Positions 43,146-52,652 of a stretch of DNA of 64,000 bases are shown one piece after another. Within the stretch, counting starts at the first letter, position 1. Each line of letters opens with the position of its first letter. The translations under genes and the position numbers were made by a program. Source of the DNA: Streptomyces sp. SID12501 (GTDB lineage Bacteria > Actinomycetota > Actinomycetes > Streptomycetales > Streptomycetaceae); assembly GCF_010550245.1 (NCBI RefSeq), contig NZ_JAAGLU010000020.1, positions 1 through 64,000 on the forward strand, in the 5' to 3' direction. The notes under the pieces were generated by a model that searched no databases, was not told the origin of the DNA, and saw only the letters and a list, made by a program, of their open reading frames with translations.

Positions 43146-43846
43146 GCGGACTGCTGATCATCGGCGCGGGCGGCTTCGCCCGGGAGACCGCACAGGCCGT
43201 ACGGGACGCGGGGGACATCGAGCTGCTCGGGCACCTCGACGACAACTCCGCCCTGCACGGCACCGAGGTGGACGGCGTGCCCGTACTGGGCGGCTGCGAC
43301 CTGGTCCACGACCTGCCCGAGGCGCGGGTCGTGATCTGTGTGGGCAATCCCCGGGACTACGCGGCCCGCGCCCGCCTGGTCCGCAGGCTGGGCCTGTCGG
43401 CGGACCGCTACGCCACGGTGATCCACCCGACGGCGTCGGTGTCGGCGACCTCGGAGGTCGGCCCGGGCTCGGTGCTGCTCGCGCACTGCGTCCTGACCGC
43501 CGCCGTGCGGGTGGGCGCGCATGTAGCGGTGATGCCCCAGGTCGTCCTCACTCATGACGACGTCGTCGAGGACTTCGCCACGATCGCCTCCGGCGTCCGG
43601 CTGGGCGGGGGAGCGCGGCTGGAGCGGGGCGCCTATGTGGGCTCCGGGGCCCTGGTCAGGGAGGGCACGGTGGTCGGCGCCTGGTCGCTGATCGGGATGG
43701 GCAGCGCCGTGCTCGGTGATGTGCCGCCGGGCGAGGTCTGGGTGGGGAGCCCGGCCCGGCGGTTGCGCGCGGCGGCGGCGCCCGCACTCGATGAACTCGC
43801 GACACGAACAACAGCACGAACAACAGTGGGGGGACCGCTGAGATGA
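43142..43846 (+). CDS. NeuD/PglD-type sugar O/N-acyltransferase
   Basis: The 234-residue protein has a Rossmann-like N-terminus (LLIIGAGGFARETAQAV) and a left-handed beta-helix of hexapeptide repeats (VIHPTASVSATSEVGPGSVL, then VGAHVAVMPQVVLTHDDVVE). It would acetylate the amino group placed by the neighbouring aminotransferases. ATG/GTG overlaps on both sides mark tight coupling. Confidence 0.85.
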   Translation: MSGLLIIGAGGFARETAQAVRDAGDIELLGHLDDNSALHGTEVDGVPVLGGCDLVHDLPEARVVICVGNPRDYAARARLVRRLGLSADRYATVIHPTASVSATSEVGPGSVLLAHCVLTAAVRVGAHVAVMPQVVLTHDDVVEDFATIASGVRLGGGARLERGAYVGSGALVREGTVVGAWSLIGMGSAVLGDVPPGEVWVGSPARRLRAAAAPALDELATRTTARTTVGGPLR

Positions 43847-44961
43847 ATCAGATTCCGCTTGTGGACCTGAAAGCGGCCCATGAGGAGGTCGCCGACGAGG
43901 TACGGGCAGGATTCGAACGGATCCTGGCCAACACCGCGTTCATCGGCGGCGACGAGGTGGGGGCCTTCGAGCGCGAGTACGCCGGCTTCGGCGACGTCGC
44001 GCACTGCGTGGGTGTCGCCAACGGCACCGACGCGGTCGAACTCGCCCTGCGGGCGAGCGGGGTGGGGCCCGGCGACGAGGTCGTCATACCCGCCAACACC
44101 TTCATCGCCACCGCGGGCGCCGTGGCCCGGATCGGCGCCCGGCCCATCCTGGCCGACTGCCTGCCCGACACCTACCTGCTCGACCCGCAGGCCGCGCTGG
44201 AGGCGGTCGGCCCGGCCACCCGCGCGGTCGTGCCGGTGCACCTGTACGGGCAGATGGCCGAGGTGACGGGGCTGGCCGGTCGACTGCCCGACCACGTAAC
44301 GGTCGTCGAGGACGCCGCCCAGTGCCAGGGCGCCACCCGCGACGGCCGGTCGCCGGGCAGCGGCGGGATCGCGGCGACCAGCTTCTACCCTGGCAAGAAC
44401 CTGGGCGCCTACGGCGACGCGGGCGCGGTCCTCACGGACGACGAGGAACTCGCCGGCCTGGTCCGCGCGATCGCGAACCACGGCGGCGTCGCCAAGTACC
44501 GCCATGACGTACCCGGGTTCAACAGCCGGCTGGACGGGCTGCAGGCCGTCGTCCTGCGGGCGAAGCTGGCCCGGCTGGCGGACGGCAACGCGGCCCGGCG
44601 GGCCGCCGCGGCCCGCTACGACACACTGCTCGCCGACCTGGCGTCCGCCGGGCGGGTCGTGCTCCCCACGACGGACGCCGGCAACGTCCACGTTTGGCAC
44701 CTGTACGTCGTCCAGGTCTCCGGCACCGACCGCGACGACATCGTCGGCAAGCTCAACGCGGAAGGCATCGGCGCGGGGGTGCACTACCCCGCGCCCGTCC
44801 ATCTCACCGAGGCTTACCGACATCTCGGGCACGCCCGCGGCGACTTCCCCCACGCCGAGAAGGCGGCGGACAGCATCCTGTCGCTGCCGCTCTTCCCCCA
44901 GATAAGCCCCGACCAGCAGCAACGCGTCGTGGACACGCTCGCCAAGGCGCTCCAAAGCTGA
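43843..44961 (+). CDS. DegT/DnrJ/EryC1 PLP aminotransferase (FdtB/WbpE-like)
   Basis: The 372-residue enzyme has IPLVDLKAAHEEVADEV, GTDAVELALRASGVGPGDEV, PLP Asp in VEDAAQCQG and the Schiff-base Lys in FYPGKNLGAYGDAGAV. The last motif is typical of FdtB/WbpE-type 3-amino-sugar aminotransferases. With the C3-oxidising Gfo/Idh enzyme upstream it would make a UDP-3-amino-sugar. Confidence 0.85.
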   Translation: MNQIPLVDLKAAHEEVADEVRAGFERILANTAFIGGDEVGAFEREYAGFGDVAHCVGVANGTDAVELALRASGVGPGDEVVIPANTFIATAGAVARIGARPILADCLPDTYLLDPQAALEAVGPATRAVVPVHLYGQMAEVTGLAGRLPDHVTVVEDAAQCQGATRDGRSPGSGGIAATSFYPGKNLGAYGDAGAVLTDDEELAGLVRAIANHGGVAKYRHDVPGFNSRLDGLQAVVLRAKLARLADGNAARRAAAARYDTLLADLASAGRVVLPTTDAGNVHVWHLYVVQVSGTDRDDIVGKLNAEGIGAGVHYPAPVHLTEAYRHLGHARGDFPHAEKAADSILSLPLFPQISPDQQQRVVDTLAKALQS

Positions 44962-45031
44962 TCGGTCCCCTGTTTGACGCTCCACGTCGACCTCACGGGT
45001 CGGCCGTGCACAGCACCGCTGAGAGGTACAC

Positions 45032-48000
45032 ATGAACAGATGGGGCAGACGGATCCGGGGCGGGCGCCTCGCCGTCGTAGCAGCATTGATATGGGCGGTG
45101 CTCCCGCAGGCCCTGCCCGCACAGGCGGCATCCGATCCGTGCGGAACGGCATCGAACGCGATCGTCTGCGAGAACTCCAAGACGGGCAGCCCTATGTCCG
45201 ACTGGTACTCGCCCAACGCCTACGGTGGCATCAAGGGCTTCTCCACCAAGGAGAGCGTCCAGGCCGGTGACACCGTCCAGTTCAAGATCCAGTCCCCGGT
45301 CACCTACCACGTGGAGATCTACCGCCTGGGCTGGTACGGCGGCGACGGGGCGCGGCTGATATCGACCGCGGCCCAGGCCGCGGTGACCTACTCGGCCAAC
45401 TACTCGAACAATCCCGCCAGTTGCACCACCAAGAGCAGCACGGGACTCGTCGACTGCGGCAACTGGCCTGTGACCGCCTCCTGGGCGGTGCCCAGCGACG
45501 CCGTGTCCGGCCTGTACATCGCGAACCTGACGCAGACGGACGGCGACGGCCTGATGCCGTACCCGTTCGTCGTCCGCAAGGACTCCAGCACCTCCGACAT
45601 CGTCGTGCAGACCAGCGACCAGACCTGGCAGGCCTACAACGACTACGGCGGCCAGGACTTCTACGGTGGCGCGGGACCCGCGCCGGACGGCCGCGCCTAC
45701 GAGGTCAGCTACAACCGGCCGCTGGACATCGGCGGTGACAACGGCATCTACGGCTCCGAGTTCATGATGCTGTCCTGGCTGGAGCGCAACGGCTACGACG
45801 TCAGCTATCTGTCGGGCGTGGACGTGTCGACCAACGGCGCCACCCTGCTGCCGAAGCACAAGGTGTACCTGTCCTCGGGCCATGACGAGTACTGGACGCA
45901 GAGCCAGTACTCCAACGTCCTGGCGGCCAGGAAGGCAGGCGTGCGGCAGGCCTTCTTCAGCGGCAACGAGGTCTTCTGGAAGACCCGGCTCGCCGCGAGC
46001 AACGACGGCACGAGCACCGCGAACCGGACCCTGGTCTGCTACAAGATGACCAAGATGGTGCAGGGCAACGGCATCGCCGACCCCAGCGGCACCTGGACCG
46101 GCACCTGGATGGACCCGACCAGCACCTCCTACGGTCAGACCTACCAGCCGCCGAACATCCTCACCGGCTCCATGTTCACGGTGAACGGCTACCGCGCCGA
46201 CGCGATCACGGTCCCCGGCGCGTACGGCAAGAACCGGATCTGGCGCAACACCTCCATCGCGAACCTCACGTCGAGCCAGACCGCCACCTTCCCGACCGGC
46301 ACCCTCGGCTACGAGTGGGACAGCGACCTCGTCAACAGCACCAGACCCGCCGGAGCGATCGACGTGTCGTCCACGACAGTGGACATCACCGACGGCAAGT
46401 ACCGCCTCGACTGGGGCAACATGTACGGCAACGGCACGGCGACGCACAATCTCGTCGAGTTCCGCGACCAGGACTCCGGGGCCCTGGTGTTCGGTGCGGG
46501 GACCGTGCAGTGGTCGTGGGGGCTCACCAACCTCCCGGTGTACGACCCCGATGACGTGGTCGTCACCGAGGACGCCCGGATGCAGCAGGCGACGGCGAAC
46601 GTCCTCGCCGACATGGGCGTCCAGCCGCTGACCCTGCAGAGCAACCTCGTCTCCGCCACGGCCACCACCGACTCCACCGGCCCGGCCGTCACCGTGACGA
46701 CCCCGGCCTCCGGGGTCACCGTCCCGGCGCTGAAGCCGGTCACGATCAGTGGCACCGCCACCGACTCCGGCGGGGGCGTGGTGGCCCGCGTCGAGGTGTC
46801 CACCGACGGCGGGACGACCTGGAACGCCGCCACCGGACTGACGTCCTGGACCTACAGCTGGACGCCGACGGCCCCGGGCGCCGCGTCCATCAAGGTCCGC
46901 GCGGTGGACGACAGCGTCAACATCGGAGCCGTCAACACCCGCCCGGTGACCGTCGGTCCCCAGGCGTGCCCCTGCACCATCTGGCCCGCCACCGCGGTGC
47001 CCGGCACCCTCAACGCGGGCGACAACGGTCCGCTGGAGCTCGGCGTCAAGGTCCGTACCACGGTGGCCGGTTCGATCACCGGCGTCCGTTTCTACAAGTC
47101 GCCGGCCAACACCGGCACCCACACCGGCAGCCTGTGGAGCGCCTCCGGCACCCGCCTGGCCACCGGCACCTTCACCAACGAGACGGCCTCCGGCTGGCAG
47201 CAGCTGAACTTCGCCACCCCGGTGACGGTCAAGGCCAACACCACCTACGTCGCCTCGTACTTCGCCCCCAACGGCGGATACTCCTACGACGGCGGCTACT
47301 TCTCCGGCAGCGCGGCCGGCCTGGCCCCGCTCACGGCACTCCAGTCGGGCACCGACGGCGGCAACGGCGTCTACCGGTACAACTCGACCAGCGCCTTCCC
47401 GTCCTCGGCGTCCTCGGGCAGCAACTACTGGGTGGACGTGGTGCTCGACACCTCGACGGCCAGTACGACCCCGCCCGTCGTCACCTCGACCTCACCGACG
47501 TCGGGAGCGACCGGCGCGTCGATCACGGCACCGGTGTCGGCCGTCTTCGACCACGCCATCGACGCCGACACGCTGACGTTCACCCTGAAGGACCCGAACG
47601 GCAACACCGTGCCGGGCACCAAGACGCTCCCCGCGTCGAACCAGGCGACGTTCACGCCGTCGACGGAACTGGAACTGCACACCACGTACACCGCGTCCGT
47701 CCAGGCCGAGGACCTGTGGGGCAACGCCATGACCGCCCCGGTGACGTGGTCGTTCACCACCAGCTCCACCCCGCCCGCGGTCACCTGCCCCTGCACGCTG
47801 TGGAGTGCCGGCACCGTGCCGGCCAGGACGGCCGTCACCGACGACCCCAACTCCCTCGAACTGGGCACCAGGTTCCAGTCCTCGGCGAGCGGCTGGGTCA
47901 CCGGTGTCACCTTCTACAAGGGCGCCACCAACACCGGCACCCACACCGGGAGTCTCTGGTCCGCCGACGGCACGCTCCTCGCCTCCGGCACCTTCACCAC

Positions 48001-48634
48001 GGAGTCCGCCTCCGGCTGGCAGACGATGACGTTCGCGACCCCGGTGGCGATCAGCGCTGACACCGCGTACGTCGTCTCCTACCACGCGCCGAACGGCAAC
48101 TACGCGGTGGACGGCGGCTACTTCGCGTCGGCCCACAAGTCCTATCCGCTGACCGCCACCGCCGACATCAGTACGGCCCACAACGGGCTGTACCGGTACG
48201 GCAGTGACGTGGCCTTCCCCAACGGCTCCTACGGATCCGCGAACTACTGGGTCGGTCCCGTCTTCACCGCCGACGACCCGTCCGCGTCGCTGACGTCGGG
48301 CACCTCCTCGGAGGTGGGAACCTCCGCGCTGGCGCGCACCGCCGACGCGGCGAACCCCCTGGTCACCTCGCTGCCCAGCACCGCCAAGCTGTCCACGGTG
48401 AAGGCGACGGTGACCGTCCTGCCGGGCGCGAAGGCCGCTGCCGCCGGGAAGCTCAAGGTCAAGGCCGTCCTCTCCTACAACCGGGCCACCCACAAGGTGT
48501 CCGTCCATCTGTCCACCCCGCTGCCGGACGGCACGCGGTTCAAGATCACGGTCATGGCCCGGGACAAGCAGAACCACATGGTGACGTCCCGGGTCTGGAC
48601 CCTCACCAGCAAGACCGTCCGCAAGAAGAACTGA
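45032..48634 (+). CDS. 1200-aa secreted multidomain protein with two DUF4082 domains
   Basis: Order: signal peptide (1-33, ending ALPAQAAS); a domain (about 50-530) resembling the beta-subunit of N,N-dimethylformamidase, with YRLGWYGGDGARLI and SGHDEYWTQSQYSNVL; an Ig-like beta domain (about 550-640); DUF4082 copy 1 (about 646-807, CPCTIWPATAVPGTL to the VDVVLDTS strand); a SbsA/Big_5 Ig-like domain (about 815-915); DUF4082 copy 2 (about 919-1082, CPCTLWSAGTVPART); a basic C-terminal beta domain. DUF4082 repeats share GTHTGSLWS and DGGYF. No catalytic residue is clear. Lying inside the polysaccharide cluster, it may bind or process the exported glycan. A strong terminator follows. Confidence 0.8.
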   Translation: MNRWGRRIRGGRLAVVAALIWAVLPQALPAQAASDPCGTASNAIVCENSKTGSPMSDWYSPNAYGGIKGFSTKESVQAGDTVQFKIQSPVTYHVEIYRLGWYGGDGARLISTAAQAAVTYSANYSNNPASCTTKSSTGLVDCGNWPVTASWAVPSDAVSGLYIANLTQTDGDGLMPYPFVVRKDSSTSDIVVQTSDQTWQAYNDYGGQDFYGGAGPAPDGRAYEVSYNRPLDIGGDNGIYGSEFMMLSWLERNGYDVSYLSGVDVSTNGATLLPKHKVYLSSGHDEYWTQSQYSNVLAARKAGVRQAFFSGNEVFWKTRLAASNDGTSTANRTLVCYKMTKMVQGNGIADPSGTWTGTWMDPTSTSYGQTYQPPNILTGSMFTVNGYRADAITVPGAYGKNRIWRNTSIANLTSSQTATFPTGTLGYEWDSDLVNSTRPAGAIDVSSTTVDITDGKYRLDWGNMYGNGTATHNLVEFRDQDSGALVFGAGTVQWSWGLTNLPVYDPDDVVVTEDARMQQATANVLADMGVQPLTLQSNLVSATATTDSTGPAVTVTTPASGVTVPALKPVTISGTATDSGGGVVARVEVSTDGGTTWNAATGLTSWTYSWTPTAPGAASIKVRAVDDSVNIGAVNTRPVTVGPQACPCTIWPATAVPGTLNAGDNGPLELGVKVRTTVAGSITGVRFYKSPANTGTHTGSLWSASGTRLATGTFTNETASGWQQLNFATPVTVKANTTYVASYFAPNGGYSYDGGYFSGSAAGLAPLTALQSGTDGGNGVYRYNSTSAFPSSASSGSNYWVDVVLDTSTASTTPPVVTSTSPTSGATGASITAPVSAVFDHAIDADTLTFTLKDPNGNTVPGTKTLPASNQATFTPSTELELHTTYTASVQAEDLWGNAMTAPVTWSFTTSSTPPAVTCPCTLWSAGTVPARTAVTDDPNSLELGTRFQSSASGWVTGVTFYKGATNTGTHTGSLWSADGTLLASGTFTTESASGWQTMTFATPVAISADTAYVVSYHAPNGNYAVDGGYFASAHKSYPLTATADISTAHNGLYRYGSDVAFPNGSYGSANYWVGPVFTADDPSASLTSGTSSEVGTSALARTADAANPLVTSLPSTAKLSTVKATVTVLPGAKAAAAGKLKVKAVLSYNRATHKVSVHLSTPLPDGTRFKITVMARDKQNHMVTSRVWTLTSKTVRKKN

Positions 48635-48648
48635 CCGATCACAACCCA

Positions 48649-48690
48649 CCGACAGTGGCCTCCCGCACACTCGCGGGAGGCCACTGTCGG
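48649..48690. terminator. strong bidirectional hairpin terminator
   Basis: An exact 18-bp stem (48649-48666 with 48673-48690; CCGACAGTGGCCTCCCGC on the left arm) with loop ACACTC, starting 15 bp after the stop of the 1200-residue gene and ending 20 bp before the next gene. GC-rich without a U-run, as common in Streptomyces. Confidence 0.85.
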
Positions 48691-48709
48691 GGATTGGCTT
48701 TCCCCACAG

Positions 48710-49756
48710 ATGAGTACCGTCAGTGTTGTCATCCCCTGCTACAAGTACGGCCATTTCCTAGCCGACTGCGTGAGCAGCGTCCTGGACGAGCAGGACGGCG
48801 TTGACGTCCGGGTACTCATCATCGACGACGCCTCTCCCGACGACTCGGCGAAGACCGCGCTCAAGCTGGCCGCCGCCGACTCACGCATCCAGGTCCGCGT
48901 CCACGAGAGCAACAAGGGACACATCGCCACCTACAACGAGGGACTCCTCGAGTGGGCCGACGGTGACTACGTCGCACTTCTCTCCGCCGACGACCGACTG
49001 GTGCCCGGCGCCCTGGTGCGCGCCGCCGACCTGCTGGACGCCCATCCGGAAGCGGGGTTCGCCTACGGCCGTCCCCTGCGCTTCCAGCACGGCGGCCCGC
49101 TGCCCAAGGCCCGTACGCAGGGCACCGGTTCGGTCGTCTATCCCGGGCACTGGTGGCTGGAGCGCCGGTTCCGCGAAGGCACCGGCTGCATCACCTCGCC
49201 CGAGGTCGTCGTCCGCACCAGCCTGCAGCGCGAGGTGGGCGGCTACGACCCCGAACTTCCGCACGCCGGCGACATCGAGATGTGGATGCGGCTCGCCGCC
49301 CGCGCCGACGTCGGCTACGTACGCGGCGCGGACCAGGCCTTCTACCGCGTCCACGGCAACAACATGTCCACCACCGACTTCGGCGGCCAGCTCGACGACC
49401 TCCGCCAGCGCCTCGTCGCCTTCGACTCCGTCCTCGCCAAGTGCGCCGACCAGCTCCCGCAGGCCGAGCAGCTGGCCGACACGGTGCACACCCGGCTCGC
49501 CCGCTATGCCCTGCGGCGCGCGTACCGCGCCTACGACCGGGGGCGCACCGACATCGTCCCGGTCGACGATCTCGTCGCCTTCGCCGCGGAGTGCCGTCCC
49601 GGTTTCACTTCCCTTCCCGAGTACCAGGCGCTGTACCGGCGCCGGCGCATCGGCGCCGGGCTGATGCCGTACCTCCAGCCGCTGGTGTGGTCGGCCGTGG
49701 TCGATCGCGGGCGGGAATGGCTGTGGTGGCAGTCCTGGAAGCGCCGCGGCATCTGA
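48710..49756 (+). CDS. glycosyltransferase family 2
   Basis: The 348-residue protein opens STVSVVIPCYKYGHFLADCV with LIIDDASPDDSAKTALKLA (nucleotide-binding Asp) and LLSADDRLVPG as the DxD equivalent (about 83-93). The C-terminus carries an acceptor region. ATG 48710 has weak SD but fits the first strand. Located directly after the terminator, so it should have its own promoter or be read-through. Confidence 0.8.
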   Translation: MSTVSVVIPCYKYGHFLADCVSSVLDEQDGVDVRVLIIDDASPDDSAKTALKLAAADSRIQVRVHESNKGHIATYNEGLLEWADGDYVALLSADDRLVPGALVRAADLLDAHPEAGFAYGRPLRFQHGGPLPKARTQGTGSVVYPGHWWLERRFREGTGCITSPEVVVRTSLQREVGGYDPELPHAGDIEMWMRLAARADVGYVRGADQAFYRVHGNNMSTTDFGGQLDDLRQRLVAFDSVLAKCADQLPQAEQLADTVHTRLARYALRRAYRAYDRGRTDIVPVDDLVAFAAECRPGFTSLPEYQALYRRRRIGAGLMPYLQPLVWSAVVDRGREWLWWQSWKRRGI

Positions 49757-49797
49757 TGCGGGAACGCTCCGTTCAGTACGCGGTGACGGCGCCCGGC

Positions 49798-50469
49798 TCA
49801 GTTGGCCACGGGTACCGCACTTGCGTGCTGGCGTGGGTCGGGGGAGTCGCCCTTCCTGCTCCTGCGACGCAGGACGTACTGGTCGAACCACAGCGCGCTC
49901 AGGAGCGCGGCGGTCGCGCCCAGCAGTGCCGTACCGGCCACCGCGCGGCTCTTGGTCCCCAGCACCTGGGCGGCGCTCGGGGCGACCAGGACGGAGGCGT
50001 TGATCCGCGCCGCCGCCGAGATCCCCTGTGCCTCCTGGACGTCCGCCACATGCCCCGAGTACACGTCGATGATCCTGCGGACCGCCGTGTCGGCCTCGAC
50101 CGGGTCGGATGCCCGAGCCTGGACCTGCAAGGAGGGGATCAGATAGGCGGGCGTCGCGCTGGTGCCGCTGTTGCGCGGGATCAGCTGGTACGTCCCGTGG
50201 ACGCCGGCGGAGGTCAGTTCCTTCCGTCCGGCGGGCGATTCGAGCTGCTGGATGACCCCGTACGAGAGGGTGGCGAGCGGCGGTTGCAGATTCGTCAGCT
50301 GGTTCGGCTGGTTCCCCGTCACCGGCGGCTTGAGGACGATCACCGCCGAACTCAGATACCGCGGAGCGGGGCGGAGCACCGGGTAGGCGCCGGCGGCCGT
50401 CAGCAGGAGCGCGAGCACAAGCACGTACCAGCGGCGGAGCAGCGCTTCGGCGACGTCACGGGGCGACAC
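49798..50469 (-). CDS. Wzz-like chain-length/export co-polymerase (short)
   Basis: The 223-residue protein has an N-terminal RRWYVLVLALLLTAAGAYPV membrane helix, an extracellular domain (YLSSAVIVLKPPVTGNQPNQ, about 35-160) and a second membrane helix (AVAGTALLGATAALLSALWF, about 180-200). GTG 50469 is chosen because GGAAGGAA is 5 bases upstream; an earlier GTG at 50490 lacks a site. It lacks the cytoplasmic kinase of BY-type proteins. It is the only minus-strand gene in the rightward block, divergent from its fused paralogue. Confidence 0.7.
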   Translation of the reverse strand: MSPRDVAEALLRRWYVLVLALLLTAAGAYPVLRPAPRYLSSAVIVLKPPVTGNQPNQLTNLQPPLATLSYGVIQQLESPAGRKELTSAGVHGTYQLIPRNSGTSATPAYLIPSLQVQARASDPVEADTAVRRIIDVYSGHVADVQEAQGISAAARINASVLVAPSAAQVLGTKSRAVAGTALLGATAALLSALWFDQYVLRRRSRKGDSPDPRQHASAVPVAN

Positions 50470-50594
50470 AGGGATTCCTTCCGTCGGCACCGATCCTCGC
50501 AGGCGCGGGGGCGGATCGCCACCAGATCACGAGGCCTATGCTGTGCCGGAGCCCGGACGTCCGGTCACGCGGCACCGGGCCGGGGGGAGAGATC

Positions 50595-52652
50595 ATGAGC
50601 CTTGGTGACATCTGGGCGATCATGTGCAGGCGTTGGTACTTCATGGTGCCCCTCACCCTGCTCAGTCTGTTCGCGGGCGGCTATCTGTACCGGACGATCC
50701 CGGTGTCCTACGAGTCGCAGAGTTCCGTCACACTGCTCGACTCCTCCGCGGTCGCCGATCTGGCGCCGACCTTCGGCAACCCCATATCGAACGCGGGCGG
50801 TTCGCTGGTCGTCACGGCCGACGTGCTGATCAGGACCCTCCAGTCGAGCGACTCGGCCAAGGAACTGCACTCCCGCGGTGTCACCGACCGGTACACGGCC
50901 GGTTTCGCGCCGGAGGCCGACAGCCCGCTGCTCACCCTGAGCGTCACCGGCACCGACCGGGCGAAGGTGCTGCGCGAGACCACCACCCTCACCAAGTTCA
51001 CCGGCGAGCAGCTGAAGGCCCTGCAGGCCGCCTCCAAGGTGCCGGCGAAGTACTCCGTGCAGGCCACGCCGGTCGTACTGCCGCAGACACCGGTCTCACA
51101 GTCGAAGGCCCGCTACCAGAACATCGCGTCGGTCCTCATCGTCGGGATCGTCAGCGCGTTCCTGCTGTCCATCCTGGCCGAGGGCGTCGCGGTGGTCCGC
51201 CGCCGGGGACGCGCCACGGCCGGATACGTTCCCCGGCGCCATCGCGCCCAGCCCCCCGAGCGGGAGCCCAGGGGCCTGCTGGTGCGGAAGCTGGACGCCA
51301 CGACGATCCTCACCGGCTATCTGGCGCTGGCCTTCTTCGTCCCGTCCAACCTCACCCTGCCCGCCCTGGGCGGTGTCGGCACCCCGGCCAACGTGTTCGC
51401 CCTGCTGGGGCTTCTCTGGTACCTCGCGACCTGGCTCGGCGGTCGCATCCGTCCCGCCGAGGGCACCAGGCTGCCACGCGTGGCGATGTGCCTGCTCGCC
51501 GTGGCGGTGCTGCTGTCGTACCTCGCGGACGCGAGCCGCGACAGCTCGCACGAGGAGGTCCTCGGAGCCGACCGGGGGCTCATCGGGCTCGGCGTGTGGG
51601 TGGCGCTGGTGGTGCTGGCCTCGGCCGGCATCCAGGAGCGCAGCCGGCTGGAGACCCTGATGCGCCGGCTCGTCGTCCTGGGCACGGTGGTCGCCCTGAT
51701 CGGCTACTACGACTTCTTCGCGGCGACCAACATCGCCGACTCCATCCACATCCCCGGCCTGCAGTCGAGCACCGCCGGGATCAGCGCCATGGACCGCGGC
51801 TCGTTCACCCGGCCGCGCTCCACCACGGCCCATCCGCTGGAGTTCGGCGGGATGCTCGCCATCCTCGTTCCCTTCGCCGGCCACCAGGCGTTCGATCCGG
51901 TACGTCGTCACGCCGGCGCGCTGCGCCGCTGGGCCCCGGTGGCGATCATGGCGGGTGCGCTTCCGCTGACGGTGTCCAGGACGTCCATCATCGGCGCCGC
52001 CATCGTGATCCTGGTGATGGTGCCCCGCTGGAAGCCGGAGCGGCGCTGGGCCGCGATCGGAATCACCGTGGCCTCGGTGGCCGGCTTCAAGGTGATCATC
52101 CCCGGGCTGATAGGGACCATCACCAACCTGTTCGCCACCTTCTTCGCCGGCTCCGACAGCAGCACCCAGGCGCGCACCGTGAAGTACAGCGCGATCGTCC
52201 CCTACCTCAACGAACACCCCTGGTTCGGAAGGGGGTTCGGCACCTTCACTCCCGACCTGTACTTCTTCACGGACAACCAGTACATGCTGACCCTCGCCGA
52301 GATGGGCATTGTGGGGCTCGTCGCGCTGCTCGCCCTGTTCGTCACCGGGATCCACACCGGCGGTGCCATCCGCCGGCTCGCCCGCAACGACTCGGACCGG
52401 GAACTCGGTCAGGCGTTCCTCGCCTCGGCGCTGGTCGCCCTGGTCATCAGCGCCACCTTCGACGCGCTCAGCTTCCCCATGTACGCCGGGATGTTCTTCC
52501 TGACCCTGGGGGCCGGCGGCAGCTACCTCGGCTTCATCCGCCGCGAGGCCGCCGAGGCCGAAGCCGAGACATCGGCAGCGGACACCGTGACGGTTCCTGG
52601 CCCCCGTAAGGCACCCGAAGCCCAGCTCCCCCAACTCGCGGAGTCCCGATGA
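50595..52652 (+). CDS. Wzz-like domain fused to O-antigen ligase/polymerase domain
   Basis: The 685-residue protein has an N-terminal Wzz-like part (1-210: CRRWYFMVPLTLLSLFAGGY helix; extracellular region with LSVTGTDRAKVLRE; second helix NIASVLIVGIVSAFLLSILA), a basic linker (about 205-235) and a C-terminal O-antigen ligase/Wzy-like domain with about ten membrane helices (about 240-660), including FTRPRSTTAHPLEFGGMLA and YLNEHPWFGRGFGTFTPD, the large periplasmic-loop signatures. It should couple chain-length control with polymerisation or ligation of the repeat unit. ATG follows GGGGGGAGAG. No BY-kinase domain. Confidence 0.78.
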   Translation: MSLGDIWAIMCRRWYFMVPLTLLSLFAGGYLYRTIPVSYESQSSVTLLDSSAVADLAPTFGNPISNAGGSLVVTADVLIRTLQSSDSAKELHSRGVTDRYTAGFAPEADSPLLTLSVTGTDRAKVLRETTTLTKFTGEQLKALQAASKVPAKYSVQATPVVLPQTPVSQSKARYQNIASVLIVGIVSAFLLSILAEGVAVVRRRGRATAGYVPRRHRAQPPEREPRGLLVRKLDATTILTGYLALAFFVPSNLTLPALGGVGTPANVFALLGLLWYLATWLGGRIRPAEGTRLPRVAMCLLAVAVLLSYLADASRDSSHEEVLGADRGLIGLGVWVALVVLASAGIQERSRLETLMRRLVVLGTVVALIGYYDFFAATNIADSIHIPGLQSSTAGISAMDRGSFTRPRSTTAHPLEFGGMLAILVPFAGHQAFDPVRRHAGALRRWAPVAIMAGALPLTVSRTSIIGAAIVILVMVPRWKPERRWAAIGITVASVAGFKVIIPGLIGTITNLFATFFAGSDSSTQARTVKYSAIVPYLNEHPWFGRGFGTFTPDLYFFTDNQYMLTLAEMGIVGLVALLALFVTGIHTGGAIRRLARNDSDRELGQAFLASALVALVISATFDALSFPMYAGMFFLTLGAGGSYLGFIRREAAEAEAETSAADTVTVPGPRKAPEAQLPQLAESR

